A stretch of DNA of 33,900 nucleotides from Sphingobacterium lumbrici. GTDB lineage: Bacteria; Bacteroidota; Bacteroidia; Sphingobacteriales; Sphingobacteriaceae. The DNA lies in assembly GCF_006476045.1 (NCBI RefSeq), contig NZ_SRZY01000008.1:1-33900 (forward strand), given 5' to 3'. The stretch's first letter is position 1. The number at the start of each line of letters is the position of its first letter. The notes under the pieces were generated by a model that worked only from the letters and a program-made list of their open reading frames with translations, was not told where the DNA came from and searched no databases. Positions 13,682-22,346 of the stretch are shown piece after piece. Both the position numbers and the translations under genes were made by a program.

Positions 13682-13987
13682 ATGGCGAGAGAATTGCGAA
13701 GGCCTGCTAACGTTGTCGATTTACACGCTGATACATTCCTATCAGATTGGGAAGACTATGACGCGGATGAACTACTCGCAGAATCCTTAGAATTATTACG
13801 GGAGACATTAGATGCGGCCATCTATTGGGAATATACTGAAATCCGATTTATCCATGGGAAGGGAAAAGGGACACTTCGACGAGAAATTTATAACGAATTG
13901 GAATCTTATAAAAGATCAGGTGCTATAGCATCCTATCATCCTTCCTATCAAAACGACGATATCGTTGTTGTTCATATTGGATTATAG
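13682..13987 (+). CDS. Smr-domain protein
   Basis: This 101-residue protein consists of a single Smr domain. VVDLHADTF at 11-19 contains the conserved DLH, and FIHGKGKGTLRREI at 57-70 contains the HGxGxGxLR motif. Smr domains occur at the end of MutS2 and as stand-alone proteins, and several have nuclease activity. It follows the globin gene by 22 bp. A short AT-rich spacer and the absence of a terminator suggest one transcript. The stop codon lies in the left arm of an 11-bp hairpin. Confidence 0.88.
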   Translation: MARELRRPANVVDLHADTFLSDWEDYDADELLAESLELLRETLDAAIYWEYTEIRFIHGKGKGTLRREIYNELESYKRSGAIASYHPSYQNDDIVVVHIGL

Positions 13988-14023
13988 ACTCCCTAGATAA
14001 CGAATTCTCTACGGAGTCTATAA
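13982..14023. terminator. hairpin between the Smr gene and the DUF1080 gene
   Basis: TTATAGACTCC (13982-13992) is the exact complement of GGAGTCTATAA (14013-14023), with 20 bases between. The Smr stop codon is inside the left arm, and the facing gene stops at 14059. There is no long T-run, so it may terminate weakly or only protect mRNA 3' ends. Confidence 0.4.
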
Positions 14024-14058
14024 TTCAATAACGACACACATTTATTTATATTAAGGAG

Positions 14059-15060
14059 TTATCGTGCCGGTGTAATACTTATTTTACGGAATTCGATAGG
14101 ACCGTGATCCCCTTGCAAATAGATCGAACCCGGCTCCCCTTCCTTACTATCTAACGCACCACCTGTAATACCCGGTATCTCTTGATTGCTGATAATAGTT
14201 TTACCGTTCGATACAATAGTCACCAGTCTTCCTATCAATGTTATCTCATAAGTCTGCCACTCATTAGGACCTAAAGTAGCCATTTCATTAGGCGCAAGAA
14301 ATCCATAAACGCCCCCAAAGTAAAGAGACCCCGGATGCTTATCTTTCGGCGAGTCTTCAATTTGCACTTCATACCGTCCACGAAGATAAATTCCTGAATT
14401 ACTTCCTTCCGGATAACGAAACTCTACGTTCAGTTTAAAGTCGTCAAACTTTTGTGTTGTTATTAAATTCGCGCCTGCTTTTAGATTTGTCAACACGCCT
14501 TCTTTTACTACCCACTGATTATCATCCGTCGATGCCGTCCATCCTGTTAAATCCGTTCCGTTAAACAATTCAACAGACTCTCCCCAAACAGGCGCATTTG
14601 TACGCACCAAATAAGGTGCTCTAGCACCCGTGAAATTATATTTCTCGCCTTTGTTTGTCGTAACTGTACCACTTAAATTTGCACCATCCAATCTTCCTTC
14701 GATCACAAAATCGCCTTCGCCTCCTTCCCATTGCGGGGGAATAGCAAAAGAAAACTGACCGTCTACTAATTTTATATGAGAAATAGGCCTGCTGCTGCCA
14801 CTATCACCGACATAAGAACCTACCAATGTGTTAAAACCGGACAGTTTAACCTCTAACCAAGATGGAACTTCCTTTCCATTTTGGTCTACCGTCAAATCCC
14901 AGCGACCAATTAAGTCTTTAGACTCTTCAGGAATGGTTTGCGACGCAGGATTATGTATTTCTTCAGCTTCTTGTCGATTAGAAGAATTCGTATCACATGA
15001 AATCACACTTAGCGTTAACAGACACAGCAATGTACCATAGCCTACATATTTTTTGAGCAT
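14059..15060 (-). CDS. DUF1080 (3-keto-disaccharide hydrolase) lipoprotein
   Basis: This 333-residue lipoprotein has a signal peptide with C22 in VISC. Residues 50-150 form a beta-rich domain (IGRWDLTVDQNGKEVPSW). A DUF1080 domain follows: ELFNGTDLTGW at 164-174, LNVEFRYPEGSNSGIYLRGRYEVQI, and GSIYLQGDHGPIEFRKISI at the end. The latter are hallmark segments of this concanavalin-like fold, in which some members hydrolyse 3-keto-glycosides. It should act in the periplasm or at the outer membrane on carbohydrate. It is a single gene here. A CAAATTTA at 15135 (TAAATTTG on the minus strand) may be its -7 box. Confidence 0.85.
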   Translation of the reverse strand: MLKKYVGYGTLLCLLTLSVISCDTNSSNRQEAEEIHNPASQTIPEESKDLIGRWDLTVDQNGKEVPSWLEVKLSGFNTLVGSYVGDSGSSRPISHIKLVDGQFSFAIPPQWEGGEGDFVIEGRLDGANLSGTVTTNKGEKYNFTGARAPYLVRTNAPVWGESVELFNGTDLTGWTASTDDNQWVVKEGVLTNLKAGANLITTQKFDDFKLNVEFRYPEGSNSGIYLRGRYEVQIEDSPKDKHPGSLYFGGVYGFLAPNEMATLGPNEWQTYEITLIGRLVTIVSNGKTIISNQEIPGITGGALDSKEGEPGSIYLQGDHGPIEFRKISITPAR

Positions 15061-15233
15061 ATCGTTTTTTTTTAATTAAATAATAAACTTACCTACCTCA
15101 TCGAGGAGGATGAATCAATTTAATGACGCATTTACAAATTTATCATTTTCGGCGACTTTTATATTAGGATTGAGTTGTTTTTTTATAACTATATAGATCT
15201 CATACGTAGGAAGAAAGCTTATGAACTTGTTTA

Positions 15234-17414
15234 TCATTTAATCTGTCCAATTTGAAATTCGAGCAAGGTTAATTCGTCCGCCTGCTGATTGATAAAAGCA
15301 TTGTCTCTCAACTTACCCACCACTTTCTCCATCTCTTCTTGCGAATCGTACACCATTTTACGAAACTGGTTTTCATAATCTTTGGATCTTGATTTCAAAA
15401 TCTCTTCGTTGATCCACTTTTTAGTCTCCAGTGCACTCTGAATTAAGGTGTTAATAAAAGCTCTGTCCCATTTATCGGTTGAAAGATTTTCCAATTCAGC
15501 ATAAGAAGCTATAGCATGCTTCAATTTTTCTAACGGATAACTCGCACTTAATTTGTGATAATAATCATGGATTTCCTCCCAAGAATTGTACTGACAGGAT
15601 TTGATATTTTCCAATAGAAGATCCAAATCCTTCTTTAGTACCAATTGACTACCTAAGTTTACAAACTCTTCCCGCTTGGAATCTGACAAATGCACCAATA
15701 AATCTTCCAGCTGTTCAATTGAATTTTCAGAAAGATACTCGATAAGCATCATACCCGCATAATAAGCAATCATCCGCTTATAAACCAAATAACTTTCTTT
15801 AGCCTTTGCTACCACTACCTTTCTTTTTGAGGCTTCTGCATTATCCAACAGGATTTCGTGTTGAAAGCGTACCGCTGGATCAGTTAGATGTTCCTTTCCT
15901 TTTTTCTCGAAAAATTGGCCCGCCTCATGTGACTCTTGTATAAGAGATTTCCCTACTGCATATTCTAGTTCTTTAAGCGCTGAGAACATTTCGTTCACTG
16001 TATCAGGAGCCAAAATATCATATTCTAAATACTGATTTTTCAATTGACGCTTATCCCGATTCAAAAACTTACTCGTATTGCGCATTAACGCATACATGTT
16101 ATACAGAAACCAGTACCCCGGTACGATGACAACTTGATTATTAGCTACATCATGGCTCACCAAAGAAAATGGCATCCTGATATCTAATTCATGCAAAAAG
16201 TCCCCTTTTACGATTAACGTATAGGAAGCAAACCTGGAATTATGCTTTAGGCTAACACACAACCCTGGCCAAAAACCTCTTCCGGCAATAATCTCTCCGT
16301 CAGCTCCTCTTGAATTGTGATTTGATCCCACGGTAGCTCCCGCCGCCATATTACTCTGCCCTTTCACCAAGGATGCACACAGAAAAGAATTGTTATGATG
16401 TTGTTCATGGGCGGGGAATAATAACGAATTAAGCACTTCACAGCAGGAGATAGTAGAATTGTCGCCCAAGAAAGAGTTAATCAGCCGCGCACCGTATTTT
16501 AGTTGTGAAAATGAAGAAAGAATAAAACGGACAGCTTTCACACCGTAAAAAACCCGGCAGCCATAACCTATTATCCCGTTTACTAGTTCACACCCCTCTC
16601 CTATCTGCGTATAAGCACCTTCAATCGAATTGATCGTTAAATTCTTAAGCTTATTGACACCTTTAATATAGGCATGACTACCAATTTTCACATCTTTAAT
16701 GATATTGGAATTTTTGATTACCGTGCGATTCCCAATCGTGCTATAGAATCCCCTTTTCTTGCTAAATTGGTTTTCAGTAATTTCTAAAAAACGTTGTTGT
16801 AAAACATCGTCCCCTCTAAATCGAGTGCAAAGATAAGCATCAGCAGCCTGCATGCCCTCAAAAGGAATTACTGAACGACCTCCATTTTCATTACATAATT
16901 CTAAAACAATGCGTTGGCTCTCCGATTCTCCATCTTTTACTATGCCATTACCAAATTTAGCAGTAGGACTAGTCTCCATTTCATTGACAGAAGATAGCAT
17001 CACCTCATTTCCAAGTATGAAATGGGATAAGTAACGAGCGTGATGAATAGCAACATCATTACCAATATCGCTACTAATAATCTGGCTATTATATATTCCA
17101 ACCGGCAACTTTAGATCTCTAAATTCGACAAAAGAAGGAGACATATTACCGATACGAACCAATCCGTAAAATTTTGAATTTTGAATTTGTTCGGGAATAA
17201 ATTGGCCTGTAACACGTACATCACTCCAATTTGGAGAATAGTTTCCATTGTGATGAAGAAGATCTATTTCAGCAGCAGTAAGATGACGATACTCCTGTGA
17301 GTTAAACTGACATTCAAATCGTCGCGTATACTCATCTTCCCCCTCTCGTAGATATTCACGATTTACAAAATCATAACCCAAACTTGTTAAGTTACTTTTC
17401 TTAAACATCCCCAT
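15234..17414 (-). CDS. DUF4954 family protein, left-handed beta-helix type, paired with glmS
   Basis: The 726-residue protein matches the DUF4954 family, found widely in Bacteroidetes. The N-terminal half has hexapeptide-like repeats (for example NSNIIKDVKIGSHAYIKGV, NGIIGYGCRVFYGVKAV, INSFLGDNSTISCCEV), as in sugar-nucleotide pyrophosphorylases and acyltransferases that form left-handed beta-helices. SNMAAGATVGSNHNSR is a notable conserved segment. The C-terminal 270 residues are helical. It starts 4 bp after the glmS stop, so it is translated from the same mRNA and probably works with hexosamine synthesis; its activity is not established. The start could be the second ATG (MFKKSN), two codons later. 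Confidence 0.82.
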   Translation of the reverse strand: MGMFKKSNLTSLGYDFVNREYLREGEDEYTRRFECQFNSQEYRHLTAAEIDLLHHNGNYSPNWSDVRVTGQFIPEQIQNSKFYGLVRIGNMSPSFVEFRDLKLPVGIYNSQIISSDIGNDVAIHHARYLSHFILGNEVMLSSVNEMETSPTAKFGNGIVKDGESESQRIVLELCNENGGRSVIPFEGMQAADAYLCTRFRGDDVLQQRFLEITENQFSKKRGFYSTIGNRTVIKNSNIIKDVKIGSHAYIKGVNKLKNLTINSIEGAYTQIGEGCELVNGIIGYGCRVFYGVKAVRFILSSFSQLKYGARLINSFLGDNSTISCCEVLNSLLFPAHEQHHNNSFLCASLVKGQSNMAAGATVGSNHNSRGADGEIIAGRGFWPGLCVSLKHNSRFASYTLIVKGDFLHELDIRMPFSLVSHDVANNQVVIVPGYWFLYNMYALMRNTSKFLNRDKRQLKNQYLEYDILAPDTVNEMFSALKELEYAVGKSLIQESHEAGQFFEKKGKEHLTDPAVRFQHEILLDNAEASKRKVVVAKAKESYLVYKRMIAYYAGMMLIEYLSENSIEQLEDLLVHLSDSKREEFVNLGSQLVLKKDLDLLLENIKSCQYNSWEEIHDYYHKLSASYPLEKLKHAIASYAELENLSTDKWDRAFINTLIQSALETKKWINEEILKSRSKDYENQFRKMVYDSQEEMEKVVGKLRDNAFINQQADELTLLEFQIGQIK

Positions 17415-17418
17415 CCTA

Positions 17419-19260
17419 TTATTCTACGGTTACAGATTTCGCTAGGTTACGCGGTTTATCGACATCTAAATCTCTCTCTATACCAATATAATAAGCAAGC
17501 AACTGCATAGGAATTACAGATAACAATGGTGCAATGATCTCATCCGCGGCCGGAACAATCATGGTATCCTCCGCCAATTCCAATGTTGTCATATCGCCCA
17601 ATGATGCTACAGCAATCAAACGGCCTTTACGCGCTTTGATTTCCTGCATATTACTTACTATTTTCTCATGATATGTATCCTTTGTTGCTATAAATACAAC
17701 AGGCAAACTCGAATCTACTAAAGCAATAGGCCCATGTTTCATTTCGGCGGCTGGGTAACCTTCGGCATGGATATAAGAAATCTCCTTCAATTTCAGCGCC
17801 CCTTCTAATGCAATAGGAAAATTATACCCTCTACCTAAATATAAAAAATCATTCGCATCCTTATACTTTATTGCTATGGTTTTAATATTTTCCAATTCGT
17901 TTTCTAAAATCCATTGTACTTTCTCAGGCACGGCATTCAGTTCATGGAGTAAGTGCACATATCTTTCTTCCGAAATCGTATTTTTAAGTTTTGCTAATTT
18001 AAGTGCAAACAATTGCAATACGGCTAGCTGAGCCGTAAAAGCTTTGGTACTCGCTACACCTATTTCAGGTCCGGCATGTGTATAGGCTCCTGCATCTGAA
18101 ATCCGGGCGATTGATGATCCCACCACGTTGACAAGTCCAAAGATAGTCGCACCTTGCTTCTTCGCATTTTCCAAAGCGACCAGTGTATCCGCGGTTTCCC
18201 CACTCTGTGAAATCGCAATAATAACATCTTCTGAAGTAATAATTGGATTTCGGTACCTAAACTCAGAAGCGTATTCCACTTCAACATTTACCCTGCACAA
18301 TTCCTCGATAATATATTCTGCCAGTAAGCCGGCATGCCAGCTCGTACCACAGGCTACTATAATGATACGACGGGCCGCCATCAGCTTATCCTTAATATTA
18401 TCCAATCCACTAAGTGCAATGGTATTGTGTTCCACATCCAATCGACCTCGAAACGAATCATAAATAGTTTGTGGTTGCTCAAAGATTTCCTTTAGCATAA
18501 AATGATCATACCCTCCCTTTTCGATAGCGGCCAGATCAAGGTCTAACTTTTGAACAAAAGGAGTTACACGCTCATTACCCAAATTTTTAAGAATTAATTC
18601 ATCTGGTTTAACAATCGCCAGCTCATAATCATTGATGTACACGACTTCTTTGGTGTATGCTAACATTGGAGAAGCGTCAGATCCTAAAAAATGCTCATGA
18701 TCACCAATACCTATAACTAAGGGAGAACCCTTACGCGCGGCAATAATGGTATCTGGAAGATCTTTATCAATCAAAAGAATTACATAGGCACCGGTTACCC
18801 GTTTTAATGCGATTCTTACCGCTTCTTCCAGTGTACAATTGTTATTGAGTTTAATATCTTCAATGAAGTTGACAAGGACTTCAGAATCCGTATCACTTTT
18901 AAATTCGTAGCCTTTTTTAATTAATTCTATTTTCAGCGAAGCATAATTTTCGATGATACCATTATGGATCATCGCAATATTTTCTGACTTAGAATAATGC
19001 GGATGCGCATTTCGATCACTCGGCTCACCATGTGTCGCCCACCTCGTATGCCCTATGCCTACTGTAGAGACTACATTTTGATTTTCAACAAACTCTTCCA
19101 GAGCGGCGACCTTACCCTCTTTCTTAAAAACATTTATTTTGTGAGCCGACCATAATGCAACACCCGCGCTATCGTAACCTCTATATTCTAACTTTTTTAA
19201 GCCATCGACGATTATAGGATAAGCTTGCTTGCTACCTACGTAGCCTACTATTCCACACAT
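17419..19260 (-). CDS. glmS: glutamine--fructose-6-phosphate aminotransferase (isomerizing)
   Basis: GlmS makes glucosamine-6-phosphate from fructose-6-phosphate and glutamine, the first step to UDP-GlcNAc for wall and lipid A. The 613 residues cover the whole family. Cys2 follows the initiator Met and serves as the glutaminase nucleophile (MCGIVGYVG). HTRWATHG is at 71-78 and HNGIIENY at 99-106, two SIS sugar-isomerase domains follow (ACGTSWHAG, SQSGETADT), and the protein ends in KPRNLAKSVTVE. It is cytoplasmic. DUF4954 follows after 4 bp. A promoter with TATATTTG lies 33 bp upstream of the ATG. Confidence 0.98.
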   Translation of the reverse strand: MCGIVGYVGSKQAYPIIVDGLKKLEYRGYDSAGVALWSAHKINVFKKEGKVAALEEFVENQNVVSTVGIGHTRWATHGEPSDRNAHPHYSKSENIAMIHNGIIENYASLKIELIKKGYEFKSDTDSEVLVNFIEDIKLNNNCTLEEAVRIALKRVTGAYVILLIDKDLPDTIIAARKGSPLVIGIGDHEHFLGSDASPMLAYTKEVVYINDYELAIVKPDELILKNLGNERVTPFVQKLDLDLAAIEKGGYDHFMLKEIFEQPQTIYDSFRGRLDVEHNTIALSGLDNIKDKLMAARRIIIVACGTSWHAGLLAEYIIEELCRVNVEVEYASEFRYRNPIITSEDVIIAISQSGETADTLVALENAKKQGATIFGLVNVVGSSIARISDAGAYTHAGPEIGVASTKAFTAQLAVLQLFALKLAKLKNTISEERYVHLLHELNAVPEKVQWILENELENIKTIAIKYKDANDFLYLGRGYNFPIALEGALKLKEISYIHAEGYPAAEMKHGPIALVDSSLPVVFIATKDTYHEKIVSNMQEIKARKGRLIAVASLGDMTTLELAEDTMIVPAADEIIAPLLSVIPMQLLAYYIGIERDLDVDKPRNLAKSVTVE

Positions 19261-19292
19261 AGATTCAATTTAATTTTAATTAATAGGAGGAT

Positions 19293-19321
19293 CAAATATA
19301 TGTAAAAAATTAAATACACAA
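19293..19321 (-). promoter_or_regulatory. promoter of glmS-DUF4954
   Basis: On the minus strand TTG (19321-19319), 18 bp, then TATATTTG (19300-19293). The -7 box is a perfect TAnnTTTG, the spacer is one base short of the usual 19, and a leader of about 25 bp would result. No glmS-type ribozyme space is available. Confidence 0.6.
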
Positions 19322-19405
19322 TCGATTGATCTGTTAATTATTCATAAATATCCCACCTATAATCATCTTGATTCTACATCCCGATATAGCCTGACATAAA
19401 AATAA

Positions 19406-19437
19406 TTTGCACTTAATTTTGAAAATACATATCTTTA
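19406..19437 (+). promoter_or_regulatory. promoter of the DUF3857 gene
   Basis: TTTG at 19406-19409, 20 bp, then TATCTTTA at 19430-19437 fits the Bacteroidetes consensus except for the last base. The leader would be about 40 bp. Confidence 0.5.
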
Positions 19438-19483
19438 AACAACCGTAATTTTATTTATTAACCCTTATTATAATTAACCACTC

Positions 19484-21445
19484 ATGCTCCGCGTGCTTGT
19501 TTTAACAATTTTATTTAGTACTATTTCCATAAGCTTCGCGCAAGACTTTTCATTTGGAAAAATTAGTATAACCGATTTTCAAAAAAATGAGATCGATTCT
19601 GCTGCAAAGGCAGTAGTTCTGAGAGAATATGGAAAAGGAGGTATCGAACTCTCGCACCAAGGTGAACTCATGTTACGATATTATTACCATACAAAAATTC
19701 AGATTTTAAAAAATGACGGACTTGATAAAGCTAATTTTTCGATTCCTCTTTACAGATCTGGGACACAGAAAGAAAACATAGAGTCAATAAAAGGTGTTAC
19801 CTATAATATTGTAAATGGAAAAATAGAAGAAACGGATCTACCCAAAAGTAGCATCATTACCGAAAAAACATCAGACAATTTAAATACTTCGAAAATTGCG
19901 TTCACCAATGTCCGGGAGGGATCTATTATCGAACTTAGATATAGCGTACAGTCGCCTTTCCTATACAACTTAGAATCATGGAGTTTCCAATCTGATATCC
20001 CAAAAATATACTCCGAATTTGTAACAGAAATACCGGAAATATGTGTCTATAATGTTAACTTAAAAGGTGGCAACGGCTTAACGAGAAGAAAACAAGAAGC
20101 CTATGATACGAAGATGGAATCTTCAGTGGGAGTAATCAACGGCCAGAAAACATATTACATTATGGAAAATGTTCCGGCTTTTGTTGAAGAAGATTATATG
20201 ACATCAGCCGAAAACTACAAATCTATCCTGACATTTGAATTGGCGAGATACAGTATCCCATTTGGTCCTTCGCATAACTTCTCCAGATCTTGGGATGATG
20301 TACAAAAACAACTCTTAGAATCAGATAATTTTGGTAAGGAAATACGCAAAAGAAATATTTTTAAATCCGACCTATTAGCACAAATAACAGATAAAACCCT
20401 TTCAGATTTAGAGAATGCTATCAAAGTCTACACCTATATACAAAAGCAGATTATCTGGGATAAATCCAATGGAATGTTTACTAAAAACGGTATAAAAGAT
20501 GCATTGGAAAAACGCTCTGGAAACGTTGCCGACATCAATCTAAGCTTGGTAAATGCGCTGCAAGCTATTAATATACAAGCGTCTCCAGTAATTCTGTCTA
20601 CCAGAAGCAATGGGATGCCTTCGTTTACACATCCTACAATTAGCAATTACAATTATGTTATTGCACATGCTCTAATTGATAGTGTAGAATATCTTCTTGA
20701 TGCCACCGATGCTAACCTGCCATTTGGCCTGATCCCGCTCCGTTGTATTAATTTCCAAGGTAGATTAATCAGTAAAGATTATTCAGATTGGGTACAACTA
20801 AAATCCAGCTATACTTCATCCATTTCTCATATATTCAATGGGGAACTTTCCGAAGAAGGCAAGCTTAAAGGTGGCTTTCAAATCCACCGATACGGATATG
20901 CTGCCCTCAACAAAAGAAACGAGCTTAAAGAATATAACTCATTAGAAGAATACTTCGAAAAATTAGAAGAAAAAACAGAACACATCCGGTTTTTGTCAAA
21001 CGCTATGGAAAATATAGATAAATCAGATTTATTTCTGATTGAAAATTTTGAAATCGAAGTGGATAATTTTGCTACACAAAGCCAGACGGGAATAAACTTC
21101 AATCCACTTTTTATCGGTAAAACGATCAAGAATCCCTTTAATTTAGACAGTAGAAGTTATCCGGTTGACTTAGGTTCAAAATTAGAGGAGAGTTTTCAAT
21201 TCGTGATCAAATTACCGGAATCCTATAAATTAGTCGAAAAACCGACAAATGTCAATATGAGCTTGCCCAATAGAGATGCCCGCTATATTTACAATATTAA
21301 TGCGAAAGATAATACTTTGGAAATACAGATACTTTCGCAACTTAACAAACCGATGTTTTTGCCAGACGAATATCTTTCTCTCAAAGAGTTCTTTTCAAGG
21401 ATTATACAATCACAAAAGCTGGATATTAGTCTTCAAAAGATTTGA
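19484..21445 (+). CDS. exported DUF3857 protein with non-catalytic transglutaminase-like domain
   Basis: The 653-residue protein begins with a Sec signal peptide (cleavage after SFA, about residue 19). A DUF3857 beta-rich domain follows at about 50-235 and a transglutaminase-like domain at about 300-410. In the latter the catalytic cysteine position reads GNVADIN (V348) and the histidine position reads NYNYVIAH (Y391); only the aspartate in YLLDATDA (D406) is kept. It therefore should not act as a protease or transglutaminase. Many Bacteroidetes relatives, as far as I recall, have similar substitutions. The C-terminal beta domain (about 500-640) is family-typical. It is probably periplasmic, and its function is unknown. 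It is divergent from glmS and ends before a bidirectional terminator. Confidence 0.82.
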   Translation: MLRVLVLTILFSTISISFAQDFSFGKISITDFQKNEIDSAAKAVVLREYGKGGIELSHQGELMLRYYYHTKIQILKNDGLDKANFSIPLYRSGTQKENIESIKGVTYNIVNGKIEETDLPKSSIITEKTSDNLNTSKIAFTNVREGSIIELRYSVQSPFLYNLESWSFQSDIPKIYSEFVTEIPEICVYNVNLKGGNGLTRRKQEAYDTKMESSVGVINGQKTYYIMENVPAFVEEDYMTSAENYKSILTFELARYSIPFGPSHNFSRSWDDVQKQLLESDNFGKEIRKRNIFKSDLLAQITDKTLSDLENAIKVYTYIQKQIIWDKSNGMFTKNGIKDALEKRSGNVADINLSLVNALQAINIQASPVILSTRSNGMPSFTHPTISNYNYVIAHALIDSVEYLLDATDANLPFGLIPLRCINFQGRLISKDYSDWVQLKSSYTSSISHIFNGELSEEGKLKGGFQIHRYGYAALNKRNELKEYNSLEEYFEKLEEKTEHIRFLSNAMENIDKSDLFLIENFEIEVDNFATQSQTGINFNPLFIGKTIKNPFNLDSRSYPVDLGSKLEESFQFVIKLPESYKLVEKPTNVNMSLPNRDARYIYNINAKDNTLEIQILSQLNKPMFLPDEYLSLKEFFSRIIQSQKLDISLQKI

Positions 21446-21472
21446 TGGGCCATTTCTTATCCAGTCAGATCA

Positions 21473-21517
21473 TTTTACAACAGAAAAGCCGCATCGAGCG
21501 GCTTTTCTGTTGTAAAA
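21473..21517. terminator. bidirectional intrinsic terminator with a 20-bp perfect stem
   Basis: TTTTACAACAGAAAAGCCGC and its exact complement flank an ATCGA loop. The T-rich outer arms allow termination of the DUF3857 gene on the plus strand and of the barrel gene on the minus strand. Confidence 0.9.
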
Positions 21518-21534
21518 GTACTTTATCTAATATC

Positions 21535-22038
21535 CTAGAAAGTATAACGAGCTGTTACTCCGCCGTTAGCGTAGAAGCCGTTGTAATATCCTGCACCATT
21601 CACAACATGGATGGTAGGGCGAATATCGGCAGAAAATGCAAAAGGTGCATTCTTCAATTTGTAATCCACGCCACCGGTAGGATAGATTCCTGCACTGAAT
21701 CCTTTAGAATCTTCATAATCCGAAAATGTGTTTGACAAGATCACTCCACCCCCGACAAACCATTTAAATCCTTGAATATCACCTATAGGAAAATGATGTT
21801 GATAAGTTCCCGAAAAAGAAAGGTTTACCCAATCGTTATTGCCTCTTGAATGTGGACGAACCCCCAAATCAAATTCTAAGGCACCGGGTTGCGTAATAAA
21901 TGTCTTAAATGCAACGGCTGCTACATCATAATGTCCAGATCCCAAACGAATACCAATGGAATTTTTGTAATCCTGCGCAAAGGAACTGCTTACAAAGAGG
22001 ACAACTGCTAATAGTAAAGTAATTTTTTTCATAAACAT
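21535..22038 (-). CDS. small outer-membrane beta-barrel protein
   Basis: The 167-residue protein has a signal peptide (MKKITLLLAVVLFVSSSFAQ) and alternating hydrophobic strands, for example NSIGIRLGSGHYDVAAVAFKTF, ALEFDLGVR and FKWFVGGGVILSN. It ends in an aromatic residue (TARYTF), as outer-membrane barrels do. An eight-stranded OmpX/OmpA-like barrel is likely from the length. The first ATG encodes MF before a second ATG; the second (22032) gives the more typical MKK start. Substrate or role cannot be told. It is a single gene, ending at the shared terminator. Confidence 0.75.
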   Translation of the reverse strand: MFMKKITLLLAVVLFVSSSFAQDYKNSIGIRLGSGHYDVAAVAFKTFITQPGALEFDLGVRPHSRGNNDWVNLSFSGTYQHHFPIGDIQGFKWFVGGGVILSNTFSDYEDSKGFSAGIYPTGGVDYKLKNAPFAFSADIRPTIHVVNGAGYYNGFYANGGVTARYTF

Positions 22039-22236
22039 TTATTTAAAGTTAAACATATTAATTACATGAGTATACAAAAACCATACCATGTATTTCAATA
22101 AATATCAATATTAAGGTACTATTGTTTACTAATCGTTTTTCTTAATACCTGAGAAACTATTAAAAATCTAAATAAGCATATGGAATAATTTACTTTAAAC
22201 TTTTAATAATTATATCGATTTATTAAATAAAAAGTG

Positions 22237-22244
22237 TAACTTTG
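22237..22244 (+). promoter_or_regulatory. carB promoter -7 box
   Basis: TAACTTTG matches TAnnTTTG exactly. The -33 region has no TTG at the usual distance. Initiation would fall near 22250, giving a leader of about 95 nt. Confidence 0.55.
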
Positions 22245-22247
22245 CAC

Positions 22248-22303
22248 TCCGACAAAGCAGTCGGAATACTCCTCTTTTTAAGGCATTTTTCATTGCTTTG
22301 TTT
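22248..22303 (+). promoter_or_regulatory. carB leader with two mutually exclusive stems
   Basis: TCCGAC (22248-22253) pairs with GTCGGA (22260-22265) around AAAGCA. The bases 22251-22261 can instead pair with 22292-22302 (core ACAAAGCA with TGCTTTGT), an 11-bp stem allowing two G-U pairs. TTTTT occurs between them at 22275-22279. Such a switch could tune carB expression to pyrimidine supply, but the link is conjecture. Confidence 0.3.
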
Positions 22304-22346
22304 AGTTACTACAATTCGTATTTTAACTTTTTGAATTAGAAAAATA

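Larger units (their letters stand above)
22039..22346. other. 308-bp gap with the carB promoter and leader
   Basis: The left 150 bp are very AT-rich, with no gene and no clear promoter for the minus-strand barrel gene. The right part has the carB -7 box and a leader of about 95 bp that can form two competing stems, listed separately. Confidence 0.6.

Noticed and set aside
19261..19290. glmS ribozyme
   Set aside because: The leader from the predicted promoter is only about 25 bp, far too short, and such ribozymes belong mainly to Firmicutes.
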